Assembly (NCBI RefSeq): GCF_001906925.1
Contig: NZ_MRWQ01000001.1
Coordinates: 62,001 to 126,000, forward strand
Length of the DNA: 64,000 nt
Direction: 5' to 3'
DNA from: Domibacillus mangrovi
GTDB lineage: Bacteria > Bacillota > Bacilli > Bacillales > Domibacillaceae
Shown here: in pieces, positions 26,661 through 34,785 of the stretch
Layout: every line of letters starts with the position of its first letter
How positions within the stretch are numbered: the first letter of the stretch is position 1
Program-made: the position numbers and the translations under genes
Notes under the pieces: generated by a model
The model's database searches: none
What the model saw: only the letters and a program-made list of their open reading frames with translations
Told to the model about the DNA's origin: nothing

Positions 26661-27944
26661 TCAACCTTTCTGAATCAGCTGATGGGTTGGCAATTTTATC
26701 GAAAATACGACCCCATCTTTTTGGTTTTTAAAAATAATGTCTCCGCCAATGTTTGTGACAGCTTCTTTCACATAAGCTAGTCCAATACCTGTAGATGGAT
26801 TTCCATGTTCATCATATTTTGATGTAAAACCTGGTTCAAATATAACCTTTTCGTATTTCTTAGGAATAACAGAACCACTGTTATAAACGTTAAATTCAAC
26901 CATTTCATCCTGTTCAAGTAACCCGACATGGATGGTTCCACTCTCCGTTATAGCCTCTACTGCATTGGCCACTAAATTATTAACGAGTGACAAAACCGTG
27001 TAAACATGATAATTTGAATGGTTTCCTTTAATCGAATACGTAAAGACAATATGTTTTCCAAGTGAATGTGAATATTTTTCGTTACTATGGATAATTAATT
27101 GAATTAATTCCGCCACACTCATGTAATCTTTATAGCTTTCATTGGTAATTAATTTCGAAATTCCTGCGAAAATTCGTTGATTATCTTTTTTAATTTCATG
27201 TATTTCCCCGGCGATTCGTAGTGCTCTCTGGCTCATTTCATTGTCAATTCCTTTTAAAGCACGATATACATCATATGATTCTTTTGTCACTGTTTCTGCA
27301 TTTTTTAATGTTTTATTCAAATAGACCGCTTCTTCATACAAATTGGAAATAAGCATCAGCATGTGCTCATTTTGTTTCCTTATTTGCCTTTCCCTTGATT
27401 GTGCTTCATATAGTTTTACCATATTAAAAAAACTCACGACAATAAAACAACGAACAAATGCGATCTTCACCATTTCAATCACTTCAACAAATGAAATGGT
27501 CGATTTCAATAAGTAATATTCAAGAAGCAGCTCTGTCCCATTGGATACTAGTTCTGTCAAAAGACCAATGAGCCCGATTAAGAGCGACCAATTGCGAAAT
27601 CGTTTTACGTCTACTAGTTGAAATAAGCAAGCGTACGTAAAATAAAAGAAAAATGCTGGAAAATGATGTTGAAAAGACAGCACCGCACTTTCCATATTCC
27701 CTGTAACTAGATCAATGGTAACACGAAAAAGAACAACTGATGCAGCTGTAAAAAAACCCGGTATAATAAAAGGCACTTTTTGCAGCAACAATAAAAAGAA
27801 AAACATGGTGGGAGCGCCGAAACCGATACGGAACGTTTCATTGAACGGATAAAACTTCAGTTCCCCCGCAAGCGGCACCGTGACGATCATGAGTATAGTG
27901 ATATAGATATCCTTCTGTATTAATGAACGAAGATGAAAGATCAC
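26661..27944 (-). CDS. GlnK-like sensor histidine kinase
   Basis: 427 residues. About six membrane helices fill the first 190 residues without a large extracellular loop. The dimerisation helix with the likely phosphoacceptor His is GEIHEIKKDNQ, in the same context as YcbA/GlnK. The ATPase domain has the N box LVNNLVANAVEA, the G1 region VYNSGSVIP and the G2 box STGIGLAYVKE. It begins with GTG 27944 after AGAGGTGAGAA. It is the first gene of a two-gene operon with the response regulator. Confidence 0.88.
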   Translation of the reverse strand: MIFHLRSLIQKDIYITILMIVTVPLAGELKFYPFNETFRIGFGAPTMFFFLLLLQKVPFIIPGFFTAASVVLFRVTIDLVTGNMESAVLSFQHHFPAFFFYFTYACLFQLVDVKRFRNWSLLIGLIGLLTELVSNGTELLLEYYLLKSTISFVEVIEMVKIAFVRCFIVVSFFNMVKLYEAQSRERQIRKQNEHMLMLISNLYEEAVYLNKTLKNAETVTKESYDVYRALKGIDNEMSQRALRIAGEIHEIKKDNQRIFAGISKLITNESYKDYMSVAELIQLIIHSNEKYSHSLGKHIVFTYSIKGNHSNYHVYTVLSLVNNLVANAVEAITESGTIHVGLLEQDEMVEFNVYNSGSVIPKKYEKVIFEPGFTSKYDEHGNPSTGIGLAYVKEAVTNIGGDIIFKNQKDGVVFSIKLPTHQLIQKG

Positions 27945-28032
27945 TTCTCACCTCTTTTATTTAACTGAAAATCAGTATACAATCCCTTCACTATTAAAAC
28001 AACATCGTTTACTTTTTCAAAAAAATCAGCTT

Positions 28033-28072
28033 CTTTTGTAGGTATTTGTATGATTCTGTAGGTACTGTTTTA
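28033..28072. promoter_or_regulatory. Phased TTTGTA direct repeats, candidate response-regulator operator
   Basis: Between the divergent kinase and symporter genes the motif TTTTGTAGG / TATTTGTATG / ATTCTGTAGG / TACTGTTTT recurs every 10 bp, and TTYTGTAGGTA occurs twice exactly 20 bp apart. One-turn spacing puts the repeats on one DNA face. B. subtilis GlnL is known to bind TTTTGT direct repeats, so this is a plausible binding site. Inferred, not shown. Confidence 0.5.
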
Positions 28073-28094
28073 CATTTATACAATACCAACAACG

Positions 28095-28112
28095 CTCTTT
28101 GAAAGCGCTTAA
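28095..28112. promoter_or_regulatory. Partial cre-like site upstream of the symporter
   Basis: TTGAAAGCGCTTAATA contains the GAAAGCGCTT core of CcpA cre sites but lacks the terminal CA. It may give catabolite control. Confidence 0.35.
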
Positions 28113-28198
28113 TATTTTAAGGGATAAGTATAGTCATCTGTCTTATCAATAGAAAGTGTTGTTCAAATCCCTATTAAATAATCGAAAGGACTGATTGT

Positions 28199-29464
28199 AT
28201 GAAAAAGGTTAGTTTAGCTTGGCAAATATTGATTGGTTTAATAATAGGTATTGCGGTAGGTGCGATCTTTTATGGAAATCCTGCTGTTCAAACCTATTTA
28301 CAGCCTATTGGTGATCTATTTATTCGATTGATTAAAATGATTGTCATTCCGATCGTCGTTGCAAGCCTCATCATCGGGGTAGCAGGTGTAGGTGATATTA
28401 AAAAGTTAGGTAAACTAGGTGGAAAAACACTTCTATACTTTGAGATTATTACAACATTTGCGATCATTATCGGTTTATTTGCTGCAAATATTTTTCAGCC
28501 GGGTGCCGGTCTCGATATGAATTCCTTAGATAAAGGAAATATTGATAGTTATGTCAATACAGCAGAAGAAGTACAAAATCACAGTTTCGCTGATACGTTT
28601 GTTCACATTGTCCCTGCAAATCTATTTGAATCGCTTGCTAAAGGTGATATGTTAGCCATTATTTTCTTTTCAGTTATCTTTGGTCTTGGCGTAGCTGCGA
28701 TCGGAGAAAAAGGAAAACCGGTTCTCCAATTTTTCCAGGGTACAGCCGACGCAATGTTTTTTGTTACCAATCAAATTATGAAATTTGCTCCGTTTGGTGT
28801 ATTTGCTCTCATCGGTGTGACTGTATCCAAATTTGGACTAGCTTCACTCATTCCTCTTAGTAAGCTCGTCATTTTAGTTTACGGTTCCATGTTCTTCTTC
28901 ATTGTAATCGTACTAGGGTTAGTAGCAAAGCTTGTAGGGGTAAATATTTTCCACTTGTTTAAAATATTGAAAGATGAGTTAATCCTCGCTTATTCGACAG
29001 CAAGTTCAGAAACCGTTCTGCCAAAGTTAATGGAGAAAATGGAGAAATTCGGCTGTCCTAAAGCCATTGTTTCCTTTGTTATTCCGACAGGGTATTCCTT
29101 TAACTTAGATGGATCTACTCTCTATCAGGCGATAGCAGCTCTTTTTATCGCACAAATGTACGGAATTGATTTATCTATCGCTGATCAACTATCATTATTG
29201 CTCGTATTAATGGTGACATCTAAAGGAATTGCCGGGGTTCCTGGCGTATCATTTGTCGTATTACTCGCTACGCTAGGAAGTGTCGGTATACCTGCTGAAG
29301 GGCTCGCTTTCATCGCTGGAATTGACCGTATTCTCGATATGGCTCGTACCGTTGTCAATGTTGTCGGAAACTCTTTAGCAGCCATTGTTTTGTCTAAATG
29401 GGAAGGCCAATATAATCCTATAAAGGCAAAGCAATATTTAGAGGATATACAAAAATCAGCATAA
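28199..29464 (+). CDS. Glutamate/dicarboxylate:cation symporter (DAACS family, GltP/GltT-like)
   Basis: 421 residues, the DAACS length. It shows PIGDLFIRLIKMIVIPIV in helix 2, the substrate-loop YSTASSETVLPKL (serine-rich motif of hairpin 1), the TM7 motif in GYSFNLDGSTLY (NxDG variant) and KGIAGVPGVSFVVLLATL (hairpin 2). It imports glutamate, aspartate or C4-dicarboxylates with H+ or Na+; DctP-type specificity cannot be excluded. It follows AAAGGACTGATTGT and has a strong terminator. The divergent GlnKL-like system probably controls it. Confidence 0.92.
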   Translation: MKKVSLAWQILIGLIIGIAVGAIFYGNPAVQTYLQPIGDLFIRLIKMIVIPIVVASLIIGVAGVGDIKKLGKLGGKTLLYFEIITTFAIIIGLFAANIFQPGAGLDMNSLDKGNIDSYVNTAEEVQNHSFADTFVHIVPANLFESLAKGDMLAIIFFSVIFGLGVAAIGEKGKPVLQFFQGTADAMFFVTNQIMKFAPFGVFALIGVTVSKFGLASLIPLSKLVILVYGSMFFFIVIVLGLVAKLVGVNIFHLFKILKDELILAYSTASSETVLPKLMEKMEKFGCPKAIVSFVIPTGYSFNLDGSTLYQAIAALFIAQMYGIDLSIADQLSLLLVLMVTSKGIAGVPGVSFVVLLATLGSVGIPAEGLAFIAGIDRILDMARTVVNVVGNSLAAIVLSKWEGQYNPIKAKQYLEDIQKSA

Positions 29465-29516
29465 AAAAGCAGACAAATTCCTATATGTAGGATAGATAAG
29501 GCAAACATGTGAAAAC

Positions 29517-29562
29517 AAAAAGAACGAACCTATTAGATATGTCTAATAGGTTCGTTCTTTTA
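29517..29562 (+). terminator. Terminator of the symporter gene
   Basis: A 20-bp perfect stem (AAAAGAACGAACCTATTAGA and its complement) with a 4-nt loop and T tail. Confidence 0.92.
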
Positions 29563-29574
29563 TTAGACTTGTCA

Positions 29575-29734
29575 ATAAAGTGAATCTGCTATCAGCGGGG
29601 GTTTTCTTTCATCCCCCGCTGATGGTTAGATGAACCAATCGGGCCTTTACGGGCAGTTTATCCCCCACTTATCCTTTTTCGATTTCTCTAAGACTTGAAG
29701 TGGGGGATCTTACTGCCCGTTAATCTGCGATAAA
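29575..29734 (-). repeat. Structured repeat, copy A (inverted, internally deleted)
   Basis: 150 bp between two ATAAA pentamers (TTTAT on the sense strand) at 29575-29579 and 29730-29734. Read on the minus strand it has the family features: ATTAACGGGCAGT pairing with ACTGCCCGT; CCCCCACTT with AAGTGGGGG; and a terminal hairpin ATCAGCGGGGG/CCCCCGCTGAT. The central hairpins present in copies B and C are missing after CCCGATTGGTTC. It adjoins the 3' end of the nitrilase-like gene. Confidence 0.85.
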
Positions 29735-29737
29735 AAG

Positions 29738-30502
29738 TCAGTGGATATAATTAATTTCAAAATTAGTAGAAATTAAATGCATATCATCCAAATTCCATTC
29801 AAAAATTAAAATGGCCGATTGTTCAGATTTATGTGATAGAAGTCGTTTACCATTCTTAATAACCAAGCTTTCTGCCTCCCAAAAGGAAACAGTCTTATCT
29901 TCTCCAGTACGATTACACACAAATATAGGCAATCCAGTATCAATGGATCTCTGTTCCCACTCACCATTCGGTCCATGTAAACCTGGTCCCCATGACGAAG
30001 GAGCAACTAGGATTTCTGCCCCTTTGGTCAATAATGCTTCTGCAAGATTTTTTGTATAGGCATCTGCACATATCAACACACCAACTTTTATATAACCCAA
30101 ATCTATTGGTTCGATGAACTCGCCTTCTGTAGACCAATTATCTACCCTTGTGATCTTTTTTTGTTTTCCTATTAATTCCCCATTCTGATTAATCACAAAA
30201 ACTGAATTGTATAGTTTATCATCTTGTTTTGATTTTTCTGCACAACCAAGAAATACAGTTGTTTTTATCGACTCAACAATGTTTTGAAACTTAATCATCC
30301 ATTTATCAGGCTGTTGTTTAATCCAATCCGTTCCAATGAGATGAGTAAACTGTAATCCGCTAGTAGCTAATTCTGGTGTTATCATCCAATCTACTTCTTT
30401 TTCTGCTGCATGCTTAACCGCTTTTTCAATAAGGGATTGATTGTATTTAATATCTCCAGCAATAGGGTTTAAGTGTAATAAAGCAATTCTTATCTTTCTC
30501 AC
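29738..30502 (-). CDS. Carbon-nitrogen hydrolase (nitrilase superfamily)
   Basis: 254 residues, complete single-domain enzyme. The Glu-Lys-Cys triad is visible: Glu in MITPELATSG, Lys in GKQKKITRV and Cys in VGVLICADAYT, followed by EILVAPSSWGPG. It hydrolyses a nonpeptide C-N bond (amide or nitrile); the substrate is not predictable. GTG 30502 is 7 nt after AAGGAG. The gene is alone and bracketed by inverted copies A and B of the structured repeat, which suggests it arrived or moved with them. Confidence 0.87.
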   Translation of the reverse strand: MRKIRIALLHLNPIAGDIKYNQSLIEKAVKHAAEKEVDWMITPELATSGLQFTHLIGTDWIKQQPDKWMIKFQNIVESIKTTVFLGCAEKSKQDDKLYNSVFVINQNGELIGKQKKITRVDNWSTEGEFIEPIDLGYIKVGVLICADAYTKNLAEALLTKGAEILVAPSSWGPGLHGPNGEWEQRSIDTGLPIFVCNRTGEDKTVSFWEAESLVIKNGKRLLSHKSEQSAILIFEWNLDDMHLISTNFEINYIH

Positions 30503-30546
30503 CAATACACTCCTTCCCAATATTTATTTACCACCTAAGCTTTTAA

Positions 30547-30764
30547 TTTATCCCGCATTAACGGGTAGTAAGACCCCTACTTCAAGACGTCGAAAAGAAA
30601 AGAAGGATAAGTGGGGGATCAACTGCCCGTAAAAGCCCGATTGGTTCGGGCCGGCCGAAGCCGGTCACTCAGGTATTGCCGCAGGACGCGGCGCTCTTTA
30701 CCTGAGTTCCTTTTTATTCAGTGGAGGATGAAGAAAACCCCCACTGAATGAAGTTTCACTTTAT
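30547..30764 (+). repeat. Structured repeat, copy B (full length)
   Basis: 208 bp (30552-30759) flanked by TTTAT at 30547-30551 and 30760-30764. Nested stems: ACGGGTAGT/ACTGCCCGT outside CCCCTACTT/AAGTGGGGG, then GCCCGATTGGTTCGGGC, CGGCCGAAGCCGG, ACTCAGGTA/TACCTGAGT enclosing GCCGC/GCGGC, and a final ATTCAGTGGAGG/CCCCCACTGAAT hairpin. It is about 90% identical to copy C by eye, same orientation, and inverted relative to A. Confidence 0.9.
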
Positions 30765-30982
30765 TAATTCAAAGCCTACCATACACACTTTATTAATAAA
30801 ATCTTCTTAAAGAGTAAACCACTTCATTAGTTAAAGAAGAACTCGCCTTTATTTTTCATTTAATTACACCTCATATGCTTAACATAAAGGATATTGTATT
30901 CATCCGTGTCGCCATGGACACTCCACATCATATTCTCCGTTATACATTGAAATTAGACTGTTTAAACTGCCATTATATACTC

Positions 30983-31123
30983 GTGAACTTACCCGCCACT
31001 TAACGTCCTTACGGACTGTTTGAAGTGGGGGCTTCTCGGTTAGTCGTTCCTTTTGATAGCTAACGAATTTGTCCTAAGACAGCCGAGCTAACTCCCTTGT
31101 TCCAAAGGTTATTTTATTGTCAT
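30983..31123 (-). ncRNA. Probable TnpB guide (omega) RNA region at the IS right end
   Basis: TnpB proteins use an RNA made from the 3' end of tnpB plus the right end of the element. Here the region between the tnpB stop and the right end holds hairpin-forming sequence ending AAGTGGCGGGTAAGTTCAC. The guide would be the flanking DNA, beginning GAGTATATAATGGCAG (minus strand, from 30982 downward). Inferred from the known mechanism. Confidence 0.5.
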
Positions 31124-32236
31124 TTATGCCAATGCTAATAAGCGTATTGCTTCATTTTTGATATTGATAGCTGAATTATAATCTCTATCGAGATGTACAC
31201 CACATACACAAGAGTACACTCGTTCAGACAATGACATATCTTTCACATTTCCACAATGGCTACATGTTTTTGTAGAAGGAAACCATTTGTCTATTTTCAC
31301 AAGTTGTTTGCCTTGTTCTTGTAGTTTATAAGCTAAAAAAGAAGTGAACATACCCCAACCATTATCAGCGACACTCTTTCCGAAATGAAGTGCTTGTGAC
31401 ATTCCCTTCATATTTAGGTCTTCAATAGCTATTACATCAAAAGTAGTAACTAACTCTTTAGACTTATGATGAAGGAAATTATTACGTTGGTTAGCTACTT
31501 TTTCATGTAGCTTCGCTACACGAATACGTTGTTTGTTCCAACGCTCTGAGCCTTTGGTACGTCTTGATAGTACTCGTTGTGCCTTTGCTAATTGGTCTAC
31601 CATTTTACGATAGAACTTAGGATAATTGGCTTTCTTATCCTCCGAACTAACGTATAGCCCATCCATTGCAAAGTCTAAACCAACAACTGTTTCTACTTCT
31701 TTTTGTACAATCTCTTTTTCGTATTCAGTCAAGATGGACACATAGTATTTACCAGTAGGTGTCATGGAAATCGTACATGACTTGATAATATGGTCTTGCG
31801 GTATTTCTCTATGTTGTTTGATGCGTACCATTTTCAGTTTTGGCAATTTGATATGACCATTAAGCAACATAATATTTCCGTTTACGACATTCGTTGTATA
31901 AGACTTTCTGTCTTTTTTACTTTTGAATGTTGGAAAGTCATTTTGACCACTAAAGAAATTCTTATAGGCAGTTTGCAAATTTAGTTGAGCATTCGCTAGA
32001 GCTAATGAATCAACTTCTTTTAGCCACTCAAATTCTGCTTTGTATTTTGCAGGCGTTGGAATCTTTTGTTTCTTTAGTTGTTCTTTATCGTCTTTGTATT
32101 TCTCATACACTTCTTTCCGTTCAGCTAACATTTTGTTATACACGAAACGTACACAGCCGAAGGTTTTACGCATAAGATATGCTTGTTCTTCTGTTGGATA
32201 CAAACGGAATTTATATGCCTTGTTATGCTTTGTCAT
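31124..32236 (-). CDS. tnpB: RNA-guided endonuclease TnpB (IS200/IS605 OrfB)
   Basis: 370 residues, near full TnpB length. The N-terminal helix-turn-helix (YKFRLYPTEEQAYLMRKTFG) is followed by the wedge and RuvC domains. All three RuvC acidic residues are present: Asp in VVGLDFAMDG (~182), Glu in IAIEDLNMKGM (~270) and Asp in LDRDYNSAINI (~351). The zinc finger is CSHC...CVC. The protein therefore looks active. TnpB cuts DNA matching its guide at the donor site and so helps the element persist. It starts 12 bases after the tnpA stop. Confidence 0.95.
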   Translation of the reverse strand: MTKHNKAYKFRLYPTEEQAYLMRKTFGCVRFVYNKMLAERKEVYEKYKDDKEQLKKQKIPTPAKYKAEFEWLKEVDSLALANAQLNLQTAYKNFFSGQNDFPTFKSKKDRKSYTTNVVNGNIMLLNGHIKLPKLKMVRIKQHREIPQDHIIKSCTISMTPTGKYYVSILTEYEKEIVQKEVETVVGLDFAMDGLYVSSEDKKANYPKFYRKMVDQLAKAQRVLSRRTKGSERWNKQRIRVAKLHEKVANQRNNFLHHKSKELVTTFDVIAIEDLNMKGMSQALHFGKSVADNGWGMFTSFLAYKLQEQGKQLVKIDKWFPSTKTCSHCGNVKDMSLSERVYSCVCGVHLDRDYNSAINIKNEAIRLLALA

Positions 32237-32247
32237 ATGATTTCACC

Positions 32248-32646
32248 TCACTTTTCACCTTGATTTTCAATATATTTCTCTACTACGTCTATTGGTGAAC
32301 CACCAGTAGTTAGTAAGCAAAAACTTCTTGACCAAAACATCTCTTTCCAAAGTTTCTTTTTCACTTGTGGAAAGTCTCTTTTTATTAGTCGAGAACTTGC
32401 ACTTTTGTAGGCATTAATGAATTTTGTCATTTCTGTATTAGGATGTGCCTTGAACAAGATATGTACATGGTCAACATCATGATTCCATTCCACCAACGTT
32501 ATATTGTAGTTCTCAGATAATCGTACAAACATGTCTTGTGCATAGTCTGACAGATCATCATCAAATACATTTCTTCTATATTTTACGACCAATACAAGAT
32601 GATAATACAACAATAATACTGAATGATTATTACTATCTAATTTCAC
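32248..32646 (-). CDS. tnpA: IS200-type Y1 transposase TnpA
   Basis: 132 residues. HUH metal motif in DVDHVHILF (His-hydrophobic-His), beta-sheet start YYHLVLVVKYRRNVF and the catalytic tyrosine in VVEKYIENQ near the C-terminus. It moves the element as single-stranded DNA, recognising subterminal hairpins rather than inverted repeats. All catalytic residues are intact. It is the first gene of the element, upstream of tnpB in the same direction. Confidence 0.95.
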   Translation of the reverse strand: MKLDSNNHSVLLLYYHLVLVVKYRRNVFDDDLSDYAQDMFVRLSENYNITLVEWNHDVDHVHILFKAHPNTEMTKFINAYKSASSRLIKRDFPQVKKKLWKEMFWSRSFCLLTTGGSPIDVVEKYIENQGEK

Positions 32647-32868
32647 TGATATACCAACCTTTATGTAATATACGACTGATTATATCATAGAAAAAATAAA
32701 AAGCACAGTTAAGTGCTTTTTGGCTACGCCAAACCGACATTCATCTCCCACCTACCGTTGGGCTATCGCCCTGCACACGCTTGAGGAAGGAGAATTCTTT
32801 CGGGAAATTCGTTAAATAGGATATAATTACTTATATCTAATTATATTTTAAATGAAGAGGTGAGGAAC

Positions 32869-33687
32869 TTGCAAAAAAAGTTGATATTAGTCATTACTCT
32901 CTTACCTTTACTTATGTTTATAATGGCATGCTCTAATAACCAAGGAACAGATCAATCTTCTGACAAAAAAGAAACAGCATCAGATAATACGGAAAAAGTA
33001 GAATTAACTGTTTCAGCTGCAGCTAGTTTGAAGGATGCCATGACAGCTATTCAAAGTGCGTATAAAAAAGAACATCCTGAAGTGGAATTAAAATTTAACT
33101 ATGGGGGGTCTGGTGCCTTGCAGCAGCAGATTTCCCAAGGCGCACCTGTTGATCTCTTTTTCTCGGCTGCGGAAGATAAGTTTGACCAATTGGTAGAGAG
33201 TGGGGACATTGCAAAAGAAGACGGAGTGGGTCTTGTTGGCAATGAACTAGTACTCGTTGTCCCAAAGGAGGAACAGTCCATCATTGCAAGTTTTCATGAC
33301 CTTGCAAAAGAAGAGGTGAATAAAATGTCAATTGGAACTCCTGAATCAGTACCAGCCGGGAAATACGCACAGGAGTCCCTTAAAAAGATGAAGGTATGGA
33401 GTAGTGTTGAGTCAAAAGTCGTATATGCGAAGGATGTACGTCAAGTATTATCTTATGTAGAAACAGGGAATGTTGATGCTGGAATCGTGTACAAAACAGA
33501 TGCGTTCATTTCCAACAAAGTAAACATCATCGCAACAGCCAATCCCGAAACCCATACACCTATTATTTATCCAGTCGGCATTATCAAAGACTCTAACTAC
33601 TACAAAGAAGCAAAAGATTTTTATAGCTATCTACAAAGCGACGAAGCGATGAAGGTTTTTAGAGATTATGGATTTACTACTGAATGA
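32869..33687 (+). CDS. modA: Molybdate ABC transporter substrate-binding lipoprotein
   Basis: 272 residues. A signal peptide with lipobox FIMAC is followed by a Ser/Asp/Lys linker and the ModA fold: VSAAASLKDAM (anion-binding Ser), FNYGGSGALQQQI, GAPVDLFFSAAEDK, AKDVRQVLSYVETGNVDAGIVY (in two parts). It delivers molybdate or tungstate to ModB. TTG 32869 is favoured, 8 nt after GAGG; the GTG at 32860 lies inside that site. It starts only 58 bases from the left end of the IS element, so its regulatory region may have been replaced. Confidence 0.92.
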   Translation: MQKKLILVITLLPLLMFIMACSNNQGTDQSSDKKETASDNTEKVELTVSAAASLKDAMTAIQSAYKKEHPEVELKFNYGGSGALQQQISQGAPVDLFFSAAEDKFDQLVESGDIAKEDGVGLVGNELVLVVPKEEQSIIASFHDLAKEEVNKMSIGTPESVPAGKYAQESLKKMKVWSSVESKVVYAKDVRQVLSYVETGNVDAGIVYKTDAFISNKVNIIATANPETHTPIIYPVGIIKDSNYYKEAKDFYSYLQSDEAMKVFRDYGFTTE

Positions 33688-34348
33688 AGCTTTCATGCAA
33701 GAATTTTTGAGTCCCATTTGGTTGTCTTTGAAAATAGCAATTGTGTCAGGCTTTGTCGCCATTATAATAGGAACATTGATAGGACGGCTTATGGCCAGAA
33801 AAACTTTTAAGGGAAAAGCCATTTTGGAAACCATTCTTATGCTGCCAATGGTTCTTCCTCCTACAGTCGTCGGATTCCTTCTTATTGTTATCTTTGGAAA
33901 GAATAGCATAGCTGGGCAAGCGATTGAATGGCTTTTTAAACAGCCCATTATTTTTACTTGGTGGGCGGCTGTCATTGCTTCAGCAATTGTCGCGTTCCCA
34001 CTTATGTACCAGTCCGCTAAATCAGGATTTCAAGGAGTAAATACGGAGGTTGAAGAAGCTGCTAGAGTAGACGGAGCGAATGAATGGAAAATTTTCTGTT
34101 TTATTTCTATTCCCCTAGCTTCCAGTGCTCTTATTTCAGGCAGTATATTAAGCTTTGCTCGAGCATTAGGCGAATTTGGTGCTACTTTAATGTTTGCTGG
34201 TAATATTCCAGGGAAAACTCAAACTATTCCTACTGCGATTTATGTAGCCATTGATTCTGGTAATATGACAATGGCTTGGCTATGGGTGATTTCTATCGTG
34301 ATGATCTCTTTTATGATGCTTCTTACTGTCCAAATAAGACAAAAATGA
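33668..34348 (+). CDS. modB: Molybdate ABC transporter permease
   Basis: 226 residues, five to six membrane helices and the permease EAA loop (EVEEAARVDGANEWKIFCF) that docks the ATPase. It overlaps modA by 20 bases and is followed by a terminator. The ATPase gene modC, normally third in the operon, is absent, so the permease must borrow an ATPase encoded elsewhere or be inactive. Confidence 0.93.
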   Translation: MDLLLNEAFMQEFLSPIWLSLKIAIVSGFVAIIIGTLIGRLMARKTFKGKAILETILMLPMVLPPTVVGFLLIVIFGKNSIAGQAIEWLFKQPIIFTWWAAVIASAIVAFPLMYQSAKSGFQGVNTEVEEAARVDGANEWKIFCFISIPLASSALISGSILSFARALGEFGATLMFAGNIPGKTQTIPTAIYVAIDSGNMTMAWLWVISIVMISFMMLLTVQIRQK

Positions 34349-34390
34349 AAAGAAAAGCTTGGCTGAAATAACGCTCTGCTTTTCTTTTTA
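34348..34390 (+). terminator. Terminator of modAB
   Basis: AAAAGAAAAGC...GCTTTTCTTTT stem with T tail immediately after the modB stop. Confidence 0.8.
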
Positions 34391-34404
34391 TTTAAGTATT
34401 ATAC

Positions 34405-34737
34405 TTAATGTCTCGGTCCCCATAGTATGACAGAAACACCGGCCAAACAAATGGCCGCACCAATCCAATCATACAAATCTGGTGCTTTTTTATCTACTCC
34501 CCATCCCCATAAGACTGAAAGAATGATAAACACTCCTCCGTAAGCGGCATAAACGCGACCGAATGTAGGGAACGTTTGAAAGGTCGCAATCACTCCGTAA
34601 AAAGCTAAAGCCACTCCTCCAACGATTCCCCAATAAAACGGTTTCCCTTCTCTTATCCATAGCCAAATCAGATATCCCCCACCAATTTCCGCTAAACCCG
34701 CAAGAATAAATAAACCAATCGTGTATATGATAATAAT
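34405..34737 (-). CDS. ynfA: YnfA family membrane protein (UPF0060), no standard start codon
   Basis: The frame encodes the whole YnfA family protein: [47 protein letters not shown] and [21 protein letters not shown], four membrane helices in about 110 residues. No ATG, GTG or TTG precedes the conserved N-terminus. After a TAGGGGG ribosome binding site the codons are ATT ATT ATC ATA. Either a rare start (ATT/ATC/ATA) is used or the start was mutated. An automatic caller would pick the internal GTG at 34614 and lose the first two helices. Function of the family is unknown. Confidence 0.7.
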   Translation of the reverse strand: MIIIYTIGLFILAGLAEIGGGYLIWLWIREGKPFYWGIVGGVALAFYGVIATFQTFPTFGRVYAAYGGVFIILSVLWGWGVDKKAPDLYDWIGAAICLAGVSVILWGPRH

Positions 34738-34785
34738 CCCCCTACTTCTCCATCGTCTATGTTGATAATAAATTATACAGTATTC

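Larger units (their letters stand above)
30983..32810 (-). mobile_element. IS200/IS605-family insertion sequence (tnpA + tnpB)
   Basis: A complete-looking element with Y1 transposase tnpA and tnpB on the minus strand. The proposed right end is the minus-strand GTTCAC ending at 30983, after an imperfect hairpin region (CCCCCACTTC...TTAAGTGGCGGG). The proposed left end starts at 32810 with GAATTTCCCGAAAGAATTC, next to TTTAAC, which would serve as target motif. A GGGCGATAGCCC hairpin lies near 32758. There are no terminal inverted repeats or target duplications, as expected for this family. Exact ends are inferred. Confidence 0.8.

Noticed and set aside
30875-31003. 42-codon plus-strand ORF crossing the IS right end with a CLNCHY motif
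   Set aside because: No ribosome binding site, and the last codons lie inside the insertion element; most likely chance, though it could be the tail of a disrupted gene.
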